Origin: Phoronis australis
Lineage: Eukaryota > Phoronida > Phoronidae
Assembly: GCA_002633005.1 (NCBI GenBank)
Contig: NMRA01000591.1
Coordinates: 191,570-255,569, forward strand
Reading direction: 5' to 3'
DNA: 64,000 nucleotides
Part shown: piece by piece, positions 47,233 through 59,434 of the stretch
Position numbering within the stretch: position 1 is the stretch's first letter
How the letters are laid out: every line of letters starts with the position of its first letter
Notes under the pieces: model-generated
The model's input: the letters and a program-made list of their open reading frames with translations, nothing else
Databases searched by the model: none
What the model was told of the DNA's origin: nothing
Made by a program: the position numbers and the translations under genes

Positions 47233-47376
47233 TTCTTCTGGCTATCATCCCGGTCGTGGCGGGCCGATGTCAAGACACGCTTTGCCGAGTTTGTGCTACG
47301 AACGTTCGTGTGTGCGACCTCTGTCGGCGAGGACATGCCACGAGCACTTTTAGTTCTTCGTGTGAGAGAACTCTCA
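47233..47376 (+). CDS. Candidate second exon, Cys-rich segment
   Basis: Acceptor CATACATCTGCAG| at 47232 and donor CTCTCA|GTAAGT at 47376/47377. Read in the phase set by the preceding exon it gives LLAIIPVVAGRCQDTLCRVC, then VRVCDLCRRGHATS and SSSCERTL: six or seven Cys in about 40 residues after a short hydrophobic run, as in a secreted Cys-rich domain. The exon is 144 bases and leaves phase 1. In another frame the same DNA is also open (FFWLSSRSWRADVKTRFAEF), so the frame choice depends on the upstream exon. The intron between them would be 100 bases, short for this genome. Confidence 0.35.
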
Positions 47377-47749
47377 GTAAGTTAACACATTTAATTAACG
47401 CAGTTTATTGGCAACAAATCCATTAGCAGAGACAATCCTGTCAACGATTTACATGTCCACATCCTGGTTTTCAGAACAAAATACCTTAAATAAGTACAAT
47501 GGCTTTAATCGCGAAACTCCTTTTTATATAACAAAATTACCTCAAATTAGCTGAGAGACGATTATGAAAACATGCACTAGTTGATCAACACATGAAAGTT
47601 GAGCCAAACAATTCCCTACCATTTTTTTCTACCATCAAGATAGCGCCAGCGATTTTTTAAAAACCGTTCAATTTCGGATAAGTTGACCAGCACAATCAAA
47701 CGGATATTTCACTTCTTCACTTACTAATGTTTTGAGGGTGGCAGTGGCG
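47377..47749. other. Non-coding, nothing recognised
   Basis: AT-rich sequence after the candidate donor; no feature seen. Confidence 0.4.
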
Positions 47750-47897
47750 GACTTAGGGCGTGTTGGGGGGAAGGGCAAGGGGGCCGTGGTCCACCCTAAA
47801 ATTCTCCCACATTCTATTTGGCGTTTGAGGGGTGCGAATGTCTGAACGGAAAAATCCTGGCTAAAACTCTGCCCTGACCCCCATAACTCTAAGAAAA
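47750..47897 (-). repeat. Dispersed GGCGGATCC repeat, copy 2
   Basis: The reverse complement reads AGGCGGATCCATTTT, then CAGACATTCGCACCCC, TGTGGGAGAATTTTAGG and ACACGCCCTAAGTCCGCC, the same series of motifs as 28624-28775. This copy shows the outer inverted ends best: GGCGGA...TCCGCC. Confidence 0.75.
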
Positions 47898-48057
47898 TGG
47901 ATCCGCCTGTGGATAGGATTCATTTTAGGCACAGTATGGAGGAATTTAATACGTTGATACGTAGATTTGTGTATGCAACGTTTGTACCGGAGCAGGCAAA
48001 ATTACTTGGGAATTTGCAATTTTTTCATATTAATTTAAAGGTCTGTCTCTAAAATAT

Positions 48058-50010
48058 TCGGCTAAATCACAATCAAGGTCCACATTCGAGACTTGACGGT
48101 GTTACGGTCTAAAATAGTATTTTTGGCCACTTTACAAATGCCAACTGATTCTCATTATGCAAAGAGTTATTTAGTTGTGCAAATTAAAAAAAAAGAATCA
48201 TCAAAATCGGACAATGTTTGAGAAATTTATGCATGTTTTTGTCTATGAATTTCATGCATTTTTAGCGTTACGAATGGCCATTTTAAAAATAACAATTTTC
48301 AACTGTCAAGAGTAGAAAAGAAATTTATTTTATCAAGCAAGCAATTGTTTAGATGTGACTGGGAATAACTTGAATCACTTTCAGAGTCAATTACATGTAG
48401 ATGAAGTTGTGCTTAATCATTGAGAAATGGTAGGGTTCATCATAAAACAGGCACTCGTTACGAAATTTGTAAATTCTGTGTTTCTCACCCTCACCTACTG
48501 TAAAGAAGGTTAAAAACTAAAGTTCACACTCTGTAACAAAAAGAACTGCAAATTATGTCAGCCTAGGCATCACAGGAATTTATTCAATATCTAAACAAAC
48601 CAAAAGTTTGGATATTGAATCAGTTCTTCTATGATGAAAATAGGCCAAAAAGGCTAACAAAATGTAGAGTACGTACCGCCATGTGGAATTCAGTAACACA
48701 TATGGTCATTGCAAATGAACTTATTGCCTTTTAAATAACAACATGGTGCTTATTATCACCAAAGAAAAATAAATGGCCATACAACACTTTGTTACCATGT
48801 GATGCAGAAACGGTGATGTAGTGTACAATGTACGTACCCCCTTTTGTAGTGTACGTACCCCCATGTTTACAAATGCCATAACATTAAAATATCACTTGGT
48901 AAGTGAGCAACATTGGTCATAAACATTTTCCTTCCTTAAAATGTTAGGTTAAAAGAGTGTTTATTGCGAATCCATTTGTTTTGAGGTAAATACATGTATT
49001 AGCATTTGTGTAATGAACGTACTCCCATATTTTAATTTGAGCCAATTTTTAAAGTATGGCAGATATGCATATGAATGCTGTGCTTCGTATTTTTTCTCTT
49101 TGAATTGATTTAGTAAATCAACTAACTCTCAGAAGATTCGTAGTATTAAGTTACAAACCTGACATGTCATTGAAATGTAGTGTACGTACCCCTGTGTAGT
49201 GTACGTACCCCATGTGAATAAAAACCATGAAACTAAAATATTGCACGGTAAGTAAGCAACACTTGTCACAGACAGCTTCCTCCATTAAAAATGCTAGGTT
49301 AAAAGGGTGTTAACTACATATACATTTGTTTTAGGCGAAATATTAGCATTTGTGTAGAGTACGTAGCCCTATATTTTAACATGTGCTTGTTTTCAAAGAA
49401 TGACAGGCAGATGTGCACATGACTGCATGGTGAACTTTTTATTGTCCGCTTTGAATATTGGTAAATGAACCAACTCTCAGTAGATTTTGATTATTTTTAT
49501 AAACCTGAAAAGTCATTGAAATGTAGTGTACGTACCCCTGTGTAGTGTACGTACCTCCTGCCTCTGTGCTATAAAGTATTGCCCACAAGAATTTTTAGAT
49601 ACTGCTGTTCTCATGAACAATACTGATATTTCCAAAATGAATACATTCTGACAAAAAAACAAAAAACAATGGACATTATCAAATTTGTGGACAATAAAAT
49701 GCCACACATGAGTTGGCTAGTACTGAAAATCCTAGAAGACACGTTATGTGACAATTGATGTTGCAGAGGCAGGTTCTCTATCTCTCAAGGCAACTTCTAC
49801 TTGCAACAAACCAACAATTAGAGGCAGCACAAAACTAGAGACCATCCCATACACGTACACTAGTAACTTGTGCAAAAATATTTTAGATTACAAACCTGGA
49901 ATGATGGTACTTTGAAATAAATCAGCTTTTACAGTAATATGACAACCTTCAATTTTCACCAAAAGTGGCCACCGAATATAGAATATAGACCTTGATTGTG
50001 ATTTGGCCGA
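48058..50010. mobile_element. TIR element with internal 348-bp array
   Basis: TCGGCTAAATCACAATCAAG (48058-48077) and its inverse at the right edge (CTTGATTGTGATTTGGCCGA, 49991-50010) form terminal inverted repeats of about 23 bases with one mismatch. A second inner pair (GGCCACTTT) lies about 60 bases in on the left and 30 on the right. No transposase frame is visible inside, so this looks like a non-autonomous DNA transposon of 1.95 kb. No target-site duplication was evident at these edges, so the true termini may lie slightly outside. Confidence 0.65.
48820..49560. repeat. 348-bp tandem array marked by TAGTGTACGTACCCC doublets
   Basis: Units start at about 48848, 49198 and 49544 (spacing 350 and 346). 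Each start is a doublet of AGTGTACGTACCCC about 20 bases apart, and each unit also holds a variant near its middle (GAACGTACTCCC, GAGTACGTAGCCC). A related single site lies at 48664. Between sites the units share AAAATGTTAGGTTAAAAG and TATTAGCATTTGTGTA. The GTACGTAC core is a palindrome and better conserved than the rest. Confidence 0.85.
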
Positions 50011-52560
50011 TTACGTTCAGTCTCAAGAACACAATGGTCATCCAGAAAAAGTTTAAAATTGATACTTTTATCAAGAACATTGACCTTAATGCCCTAATGG
50101 TTTGACAAAACGTCTATGTTTCGTCCAAGGCGACACCTAACATGTAATACTGCTTTTTGTGGGATACTAAGAATTTCAACCCTGCACACGGAAAATAATC
50201 TACATGAATCAAAGACTACATCTACGGTGCAATAATTATTGAGCAAAACAGTTTCAACAGCATGTTAATTTATGACGTCATACAAGGAAGTAGTATTGTT
50301 TGTTGCGGCAATTTTGTATGCAAACAGCTAAGTGTTTGAAGAACTGTAACAAATATGATAAAAGGAAAACAAGTGTGAACCAGCCAGAAAGAACAAAAAG
50401 TAAAGTACACCTGTCGACCTTGCCCAATAGTGTTTTCAAGCAACGGATTTCTAAGAAAATTAGAATTATCTACTTTCACAGCAATCTCGAAGGACACCTG
50501 GATTAAGACAAGATTTTGTTGCCCAATATGGCGCATTGAAGTTAAAACTGTTCAGTGGGTGTACAGTGTTATGAAACTGATAAACGTGACTGAGTTTCTT
50601 TAAAATCCACGCGTTTAACCTTTCGCAGACTTCTTTTCATAAAAAGACGTAGAAAAAAAGAAATGTGTAGAGCTTCTTGCATTTGTGTATTTACCGTCGA
50701 CTTTGTTTGTGGCTGACTTCTAAGCACCCGGTACTGCACAGTGGTTCATTTGGGCCACATAATTGGCACGGAAAAAGCTTTGACTTATACATAGAATTAT
50801 ACAATCCTGGCCGGATTCACACCTTTACCGGTGGTCCTGTAAATACCTACCTTCAAACATGGTACGGGTTTAGGTTCAGTGTTGGCCTACTGCTTTAAAC
50901 CATGAGAACCGACAATGTCGAGTTACAGTTGTTATGGGCAAATGTCACGTGACAGTTACTTCCAGGTTTATTGTAAACATCGCATGTCGATGCTTGATTT
51001 GATGACAGCTGAATTTTTGATCAGGAATACAATCAGTAGCATGTAATTAATAGTGATCAAACACTATTGGCAATTTCAGGATGTGTAATCCCATTGATGC
51101 TATTAAGGCGTTTAGAGGTCATTCTTTTTCTGTCATCAGATTCGATTTATTACTCTAATCAGTTATCGTTATACTCTTCATTATGGGCGTTAAATGGGTG
51201 ACTTAACACATTTTATCTGTAAAACAGATATATTTATTTGCTTTGTATTGCCTTCTTTCCATTTTGTGACGTCAGCTCAAAGCGTCTCGATCTACTTCAG
51301 TAGTTTGTGCAGGACACTTGTACGAACCATCTTTTAGTAGAGAAGATTTTCCATGGCTGGAATTTACCAATAATTCGTGTTCAAGTGTACATGTATAATA
51401 ACACGTTTTTAAAGACAATCTTTCACAAATGTTCGCCTGTTAGCTGCAAACCTCTCTACGGTTCATGCAGTACATTATCGTGTTGTCTTTTATCTCATTT
51501 CCAAAAAGCTACCGGCAGACATTTTTGGAGAACCAACTGTTAAAGAAATTCATAAATCGAATTTAAAAAACTCCCCTTAATCCAAAAGCTCTTTCCACCC
51601 TCTAGATTACATGCATTTAGGTTGAGTATCGAGACGTTTGCTAATTTACTCTTTGTATTCGGGCTCTGAAAATGGCGGGACTTCCGTTCCCGGGTAGAAC
51701 GGAGCAGAGGCCAATTTTGACTTCTTTTACTTAAAACACTTCGAGGAATTATTGATTACTATGCGTGGTAATCTCTTCCCATTAAATCCACAAAATTGTC
51801 TTAATCCATTTTTTTCATATTTGGGAAGCTACAAAGGCTGAAACCGTGAATTTAGACTTATACTTAAGTGAAGGGAATACATTCCCAAAGATCACTACAT
51901 TTCCCGCCTAATCAGATAGGCTTCACTTGTGTTTTCCCACCTACTGTGTATAATCGAAGCTATGACATCTTGTCGGGCATTCTAACCACGGACATATCGA
52001 CAGCACGTAGGAGACGCATCACGTCAGAAAACAGGCGATGCTAGGGGTTGGTGTAGTAGCTGAAGCCACTAACTAAAGAATGGTAGCCTACTATCAACAT
52101 CACTCGAGGGAAGAAATTGGTTGCAATAGAAGTGTGTCCATTAACGGAATTCATTCTAGGAAGCAATGTAGTCTTTCATCCATTAGGATTTATTTGTCTG
52201 GTGAATGTTCCATGCTGCGTCCACTTCAGCATTCAACTGTAATTTTACCACTTTCTTGAAATGCATGCTATCTTTACAGTATGTAGAAGAAAATGTAAAA
52301 ATAGACATATCGATCTAAACGGACTGAATGGTTCAAAACGGTCATACTGGGTACAATGGACACTATGGCGCGATTTGTGGCTAGGTTCTGTTCGCCCTGA
52401 TGCGTTACATGGGATGGGATGTGTAACACGTGATTGGTCAGAAATTTAAAATTCTCCCTCGTAAGATGGTAGACAAGACGTTTTACAAAAAGTCCACACC
52501 TGAACGCAGTACGCCGTTATTTCCATAACGTTACTCACATAAGTAAATATATATGGCGAA
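50011..52560. other. Intergenic, nothing recognised
   Basis: Only short frames without domains. Frame 52261-52449 follows a CTTTACAG but lacks other support. Confidence 0.4.
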
Positions 52561-52563
52561 GTC

Positions 52564-52679
52564 GTTATCCCCCGTAATCAAGAGCCCGAGTGGATTTTGG
52601 AGAATTATCGCCCGAGTCACCTTAGCCCCGAGGGTGATAATTCTACAAAATCCACGAGGGCTCTAGATAAGGGGATAAG
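52564..52679. mobile_element. Palindromic MITE, copy 1
   Basis: The left arm (GTTATCCCCCGTAATCAAGA, then GTGGATTTTGGAGAATTATC) is matched by the inverse of the right arm (GATAATTCTACAAAATCCAC, then CTAGATAAGGGGATAAG) over about 50 bases with about 80% identity and a loop of about 15 bases. The whole 116-bp unit folds into one hairpin. A related copy is at 59337-59434. Confidence 0.85.
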
Positions 52680-53246
52680 GACTGAGAACATGTAAAAATC
52701 TTTTTATATCACATACTGAACGAGAAACATTGCAATGAATCAATTTACCTGTCTCGACTTGCCTCGGCTTTGTAACTACTTTCTATGTCATAGGCTCGGG
52801 GTCGGAGGTTGTGACCTTTTAAGAAAAGCCTAGCTATTTTTGTCCAATAATGCTTTTACTCAAAACCAATTAAAAAATAAAACAAAATAGAAATAAAGTG
52901 AATCTTTAAATTAAGGTTTTGCAACTATTATAGCTTACTACACATTTTATCACGCTAAGCTTCGACCGGGAAAATATCTTCTGCTAAAGTAGGTTACCAC
53001 TAGTAACTGACTATAATGCTCAAGTCAAAGGATCCCGACGACACGGTACCCGCATTTAAATTGGAGATCGGTGATTTACAAGTGAGAGAACACGAGAGAA
53101 ATTTTTCATTGAATTAAAACATCGTTTTTATGGAAGGTATGCGTCTTATTTTTCATAGCGTATAAATGTCGGTGCAGTGCCCTTTGCTGAACATGCAATT
53201 GTTGCGCGTGCTCATTTAGTAATCTATTTTCACGTTCGATGAAGTC

Positions 53247-53330
53247 AGTCGCTGAGTGGTGTAGTGGTAAAGTCGGCGACTAGAAACTCTTGAGGCCCGG
53301 CTTCGAATCCGGCCTCGGTTTCCCGCCAAA
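53247..53330 (+). repeat. tRNA-derived SINE head
   Basis: GAGTGGTGTAGTGGTAAAG (from 53254) fits RNA polymerase III box A and GGCTTCGAATCC (53299-53310) fits box B, 30-odd bases apart, with CCGG...CCGG pairing around the T loop. The acceptor stem is not closed, so this is a tRNA-derived SINE rather than a tRNA gene. The body downstream and the 3' end were not defined. Confidence 0.65.
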
Positions 53331-55287
53331 ATGTTATGTCACTAGTGAGATAAGTTTATGGGTTATTACACGGTTGTATCTCCCATTCGAGGCTAATATT
53401 GTGGTATAAATGGTTCTAACATCACGTACAGCGTGTATCAGTGATTGATGACACAGCTTTCTGTTAAACCCTTTCCTCTACTACATGTAGTTGCAGTCAC
53501 ACATACATCTGAATTTCTTACGTGTTTCAAAAGCAGTGATCTCATGCGATTCTTACCGAAATACTTGTACATGGCGCACCGCAAGGAGACTTGCGCGACA
53601 CCTGTGTTCAAATGCGGGCCAAGCAGACCTCGGTAAATGCTCTAATAACCATCCTTGTGTTAAATTCATTGTCGGAAATAGATATCGTGTGTGCTTAAAA
53701 CTTTCCAGTAGGTGACCGCAAGCTTCCTAGCCCTAAAACGTACCCATCTGAAGGACAAACACAACGCCAGAGGTCTAATGTCGAACTACCCGACGGATGC
53801 AGGTTGATGGAGCAGGCCAAGGTCATGGTCATGTTTTGCAAGTAAATTTTATTTAATATATAGTATAAAAGACACCAGAGCTTAGCTTTGAAGGACTGAC
53901 CGATATCAACTACGTGTACCCTTATAGCACTTATTATTGCTTTCCAAAACAAAGAATGCTTGCTATAGACCATTTTCCTCGCAAAGTCTGCTGAATCGGA
54001 AGCGATCGACGACCGTGGGGGAAATGTACTGTATCTGACGCAGTGAGGAAGCGTTTTGCTGAACAATACCAAACAAATATACCAGGACCATTCTTAATGT
54101 AGCCACTGCACAAATGTTGACCGATCCCGACGGAGGGTGTAACATTTCTCTCCAGAGGTCCATATAACGTTGTATACTCACGGGATAGTTCACTGTTTCA
54201 TTGTAACACCAACAGGTTTCTCATTTATTGGACTTTAGAGGCCAGGACACAGTAATGGCGAATCCAGTCATTCAGACCAGAACAGTGAAAGTCCTTCCTG
54301 TTGTAACAAACGACCAGTCAAGTGCCGTATCCTCACCGATTAAATGCAATTTTCCCAGAGCGTTTCTTCTAGTGTCCCCCATGGTCGTCAATGACACTTG
54401 ATAAGTCAGATCTTTCTCTCAACTGGACAATCCATCTTGTGGCAGTTTTGTGAGATTTTTTGTACATTACATGTTTCCGCGAAATTCCACGTACGTTTTG
54501 GACCACATGTACATATAAGAGACGAGAAATTCTTCAATATTTTTCATCAAAAGGCGATTTTTAGCCACTCGTTGATCTCAAATGTTTTCTCGCTCATATT
54601 GCTCTGCCGCATCGATCTTTCGAACTTGTAACTAAACTTCCTTCCAGCACGCTTACACGAGATTTCACTTTGGCACAATTATAGAGCGATCCCGAGGGTG
54701 ACATTTGATGCAAATGATACGCCAGACGATCCATCAACACATGTCGTATTACGTTACACGTATATCACCTCCGATGCTTCTTTCGTTTCTTATTAGATAT
54801 TTTTTATTCCCGTTTTGCTGCACTGAGGTCTCCAGCTTGCTTTAAGCGGCAAGGTTTCGGGTCGTATATCCAAATTCCATTTCTTGGTTTATTAATCACC
54901 ATGTTGTTCATGCTTTTATTAGGGTGAGCGTAACGAAAACGATGTCATTTGGTCAGATTTTAATCTTAGCAAGCTACCATTTTATTTTTACGCGACTTTC
55001 ATTATTTCATGGAGACAAGAAGCTGCGACCTATTGGCATTACTGAGTAGTAGCATGATACATACTTGTCTCAGGAAGATCACAGAAAATTAGATAAATAA
55101 TGGAGAACTTGAAAATATTAAATACACATACAGCCAGAGGTCGCGTAATAATAACTAAACGTACATGTAATTACTCGCTAACCGTGAGCTGCGTTTATAT
55201 AGTGTCTTGTCTCAAAGGAGGTCTGGGTATAGTTCAGTAACGCTTTGGGCCTGCGCTAGGACCGGGCTAAAAATCTAGATTTTGCCA
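53331..55287. other. Intergenic, nothing recognised
   Basis: Short frames only. Frame 53695-54072 (minus) has no recognised domain. Confidence 0.35.
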
Positions 55288-55335
55288 GATTACGTGAGAT
55301 ATTGTCGTGTTTTTCAAACGAGAACACGTGATTTT
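55288..55335. repeat. Dispersed repeat fragment, copy 2
   Basis: Matches 874-921 (ACGTGAGATATTG; GAGAACACGTGATTTT); family unknown. Confidence 0.5.
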
Positions 55336-55539
55336 GGCTAGATTTTCCTAGTGGCGAGAAAACTACTCTACACTGATTTAGCGAACAAACTCCGTACCCG
55401 TAATACAAATACAAAATGTGTTTTGATGTGAGTCAACTTCAGTTAGTTGGATGGACTACTTTGAGACTTTTCATTATGTGGTATCTGTTCTATTGAATTA
55501 ACTCACATCTCTATAAATGGTTGGCGACAATGTTTTCAG

Positions 55540-55828
55540 CACAGACGGCAAGTTGTCGGTTGGTACAACAATAAACGACATGAAACACCTTGGCGAAACT
55601 TCGGTTGGGGTTGAAATAGAGGACATCAGAGAACTGGATGGTCAACAAACTGTAGTGGACAGCGGGCATCGAGTAACTGCCTTGGATTTCAAATTGACTC
55701 CCTTTGACGTGATGTCCGAGAGTCTTTACAGTATACAGAACATACCAACCAAATATCTTCCAGTCGAAGTCTACATGCCCAAGGTGTCTGACAATTTCAT
55801 GGTGTCCGCTGATTTTTTTGTGTTTATG
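55540..55828 (+). CDS. Exon 1 of 3 seen, unrecognised + strand gene
   Basis: Open frame with acceptor GACAATGTTTTCAG| at 55539 (enters needing two bases from upstream) and donor TTTATG|GTAAGC at 55828/55829 (phase 0). It encodes TDGKLSVGTTINDMKHLGET, a central HRVTALDFKLTPFDV and a C-terminal FMVSADFFVFM, patterns of alternating strands suggesting a beta-sandwich. An ATG at 55517, directly after a TAA, would also give a start (MVGDNVFS), so this may be the first coding exon. I do not recognise the family with certainty. The strand pattern recalls extracellular domains seen in cnidarian skeletal acidic proteins and other uncharacterised invertebrate secreted proteins, a weak impression. Confidence 0.6.
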
Positions 55829-58800
55829 GTAAGCCTGAAAGCACTGAATGCGAAATAAGTCGACTTCGAAATCAACTTGCCTTGATGAGGAAGTTCACGC
55901 AAATTTCCATTCATTTATCCCACTGAAAACCAGAAGCAAAAACATATTGTAGATAAACTGCCCACTGAAACCGATTATTGTGCGCCTGCAGCTGTTTTAC
56001 CAAAGAAACAATGGAACTTCCAACTTCATAAACTTCATAAACATCGTTTGATTCAGACCATTTATCGCTTATACGAAATTGGTTTCAGAACCTATCGAAG
56101 AGCTTCAAACTGTTTAGTTCGTTATACATATAGCTTGGGATCCTGTCAGTCACGTGGCGAAATTTTAGGGTCAACAAAATGAGTAATTCCTTACAAACGC
56201 AAAGCTCTCATCTGCGTAAGGACCACGTCGAAGTAAAAGGACGTACGACTTTGCCATTTTAAAAAGCAGGCACACTAAAGGTCATTTCATGTAATTACTA
56301 ACGAATTTAAATCAAATTGAACATTGGGAATCTTGTAAAGACGTGGTGGAGATCACCACGTTAAGCGGAAGACTGGTAGGTGTGATTCGCCGCCCACTTG
56401 TTCTATACACGACAAAACAGTGGCTTGAGCAAAGAAAAAATGAATTACGTTCAGACTGGTAATTGATTACCTACCTAGCCTAATTACTCTGATTGCAGCA
56501 CTGGACGATTTATACCGTTTGTTTTCTCAGTTGTTTGTGCAAGTCCCCGGGGGTATTACCATCAGGACGTAATACTTGCTCGGGACGTGCCACAGAGATG
56601 AAAGAATGTTTCACTGCCCCATTTTCACGAAAGAGTAAAACTTCCGATTGAATACCCTATTAAAAGATTCAATTTAAGGCTAGGAAATTTTTGTAGTAGA
56701 AGTCTAGACTACAAATGGTTCTTGTTTAAGTTCATAGACGGAATCAACCCCCATGAAAAACAGACACAAGCACAGTTTGCATGTCAATTTTTGATCTTAC
56801 GCAGGTACACTGTATCTTAAACGAAAGACCCTTTACGACAACCAAATTATGTTGTTCTGTTGAAACGCCTGTAGTCAATGTCGTTGGTTTTAAATCAATA
56901 ATAATGATAATTTTGTTGACCAAAACTGCGTCCGATCTGACTAAGCTGCATTATTTCGTCTTTTTTGTGAGAATCGCGCTCACAGGCCAAGAAATGAAAC
57001 AAATCGGTCTTTTATGAATCTTTAACGTAGCAATATCAAAGGAATTGAAGAATCATGAAATCCATTCGCAGTATTTAAAGTATCGGGTGAATCAAACTGT
57101 AACTTATCAACGACGCTTTCCTAAGTTCAAACGAATCATTCGTAGTACTGTATGTTCACCTTCAAATATAGCTGGAATCATCAGCGACAAAAGTATGTCA
57201 AATGTATGCTTGGCGTCATCTCTGCCCACGTTCGAAACTCTTTGATCTAAGTATTGTTGCGCCCCCTTGTGACGACATTAACAGCGAATAGGTCAATGGT
57301 GAAATATGCGACACGGTGGCAATGCGTGTAACAATAGAAATGTCATCAAATATATAAGTTCCACTTACGTATATACGTCCTATTTAGACCTAGGACTAGA
57401 ATAGAATAAGTATCCACGTGAAACTGTAAATGCACTCCCTAGTGTCCACGATGACAGAATATGGAGTAAATACACATTCGTATGCAGATGCAATCAATGA
57501 CGTAACAAGCATGTCTGAACATTGAGCCGTGTACTGGGCCCTTAAGACTTCTGATTCTCACTCAGTTAACCTCGTCTGTCAAGGCAATAATTGTACTGCC
57601 GAAAACGGAACCGTGCCAGACAAGAAAAAAGACTCCTGTGTTCTCGAAAAAATGCTAGAAAAATGGAATTACTACTCCCAACTATATTATTCTACACCCT
57701 TTCTAGCTCTCTAAGAAGACGGTAGTTATCGTAATCATTGGCCACAGATTCCCTGTTCTGTATTGAAACAAATTTATCAGATCCCATTCACGATATGCCA
57801 CACATAAAACTGTAGATGCACATTTTTACCATGGCAATCACATCGATGACAACGACACAAAAACACTGGGTTACCAGCCATACTTTTATTTATGCAATTC
57901 GTGAAGACATTGTGTTTCCTCTCGAAATTTGGGTCGTGCATTGGGGAGGGTGCGTTTTCTCACTAGGCTCCACCTACATGTACAAGGAACTACCACACCT
58001 CCACGGTACATGTATGTATACCACCGCTCATAATTGGGAAGTTGACGGCAAAGAATTAAAAAAAAAATATGAGGAACCATCCCACAGCATTACATGTAAA
58101 TACAAGGTTATGCATGAACGCCGTCCCCACAACTACCCTATCGCCATCTAGCGACAAGTTTTATTTCATCATTTCGCCGCTTTAACGGAAAATTATTAAT
58201 AAAATTCTAGTTTGTGAGCGGAACTTAGCGTGGGTTCCGCTGCTTTCAGACAAATGATTGCAAAGGCTGTCAGCCTCATCAAGTGGAAGTATAGCTTCCG
58301 ATTTCTGGCCTGTTTGAATCATTGATCATAAAAGATGTGCGGGACTTGCAGTTCATTTTCACGACCAGACTCCCCACAAAACTCTTCACGAAACGATTCT
58401 TGTTTAATCACATTTCATACTAAAGAGTACCATTGTGACATAACGTCCTAAAACGTTTTATTTTGGAATTTTGGAACTTAACGGCAAAAGATTACCCTTC
58501 TGTTGAACAGCAAACATCTATATAGCATCTATTAATATAATGTACAGTCAGGCAGACCTCATGATATTAAACATTTTGAAAACCTTGTTTGTTCAAAGTT
58601 GCAATCATTTTTGACAACATGGTATCTATTCCTGTGCTGTTTCAGACTTAATAGCTTAAAGATGGTTGCCATGACGAATTTCAACGAAACGGTTTGTTCT
58701 GTGGAGTTAACCTCTACACAAGTAACATTTCTTGGCTGTTAAAACGGTGACTGACCCTTTTCATGCAATCTCTTCGAGTCCACCCTATAAATTGAACGAT

Positions 58801-59024
58801 GTGTGTTTATTCCAGCTACACATCCTCAGCAAAAACAATTATTGTGAACACTGCATTAATCATTAACACAGATTGCAGCTTTATGTACGTTTACGGACCT
58901 ATAAGGACTGTTTAAAACACAACGACATGTCTAAACCAGAATTACATCAACACTATTAAAGACAAGGTCATCATTTGCACTTGATGACTCATCTCTGAAG
59001 CACACTCTTTCACTTTTTCACCAG
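55829..59024 (+). other. Intron between exons 1 and 2 of the unrecognised gene
   Basis: 3.2 kb from GTAAGC to a CTTTTTCACCAG acceptor. It holds an 8-bp perfect stem (ACGTGGTG, loop GAGAT, CACCACGT) near 56340-56362 and no recognised gene. The 111-codon frame at 57816-58151 lacks support. Confidence 0.55.
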
Positions 59025-59150
59025 GAAGATGGCACAACTTCAACAGCTGACGAGATAGTTTCAGTGAAGAGTGGTGACGTCAGAATGTCGGCACTCCTGT
59101 CTGGGTGGAACTGGACAACTTCCGGTGAACTATTAGAATTGACATACAAG
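59025..59150 (+). CDS. Exon 2 of 3 seen, unrecognised gene
   Basis: 126 bases, phase 0 at both ends, with a pyrimidine-rich acceptor CACTTTTTCACCAG| and donor ACAAG|GTACAG. It encodes EDGTTSTADEIVSVKSGDVR, then MSALLSGWNW and GELLELTYK. Joined to the previous exon it gives FFVFM-EDGT, a plausible strand-turn. The short NWT glycosylation sequon within GWNWTTSG is consistent with a secreted or cell-surface product. Confidence 0.65.
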
Positions 59151-59336
59151 GTACAGTAAGTGGTTTCAACAAACATTTGTTTGAACGATCAATGCTAACA
59201 CTCTTTGTCGAAATCCAGGTCAGTTATTAAGACATTAAGACGTTCTTTGACGTCACTTTTTCATTGTCATAGTGCCTGAAAGGCAATTCAACCAAAAAAT
59301 TTTCTGTATAAATATATATTATTAAAAGACGAAATC

Positions 59337-59434
59337 GTTATCCCCCGTAATCTAGAGCCCTAGTGGATATAGGCTCACGCCCCTCTAGCGATAATTGTAT
59401 AAAACTCACTAGGGTTCTAGATGAGGGGGATAAC
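59337..59434. mobile_element. Palindromic MITE, copy 2
   Basis: GTTATCCCCCGTAATCTAGA...CCCTAGTGGAT on the left faces CTCACTAGGGTTCTAGATGA...GGGGGATAAC on the right. It is the same family as 52564-52679, with a diverged, shorter centre. Confidence 0.85.

Noticed and set aside
48820-49560. CRISPR-like array
   Set aside because: The host is a eukaryote, and units of about 348 bp with diverged bodies are satellite-like, not short repeats with unique spacers.
57816-58151. 111-codon plus frame within the intron of the unrecognised gene
   Set aside because: No domain, contains several TACATGTA words translated as Tyr-Met, no acceptor/donor support.
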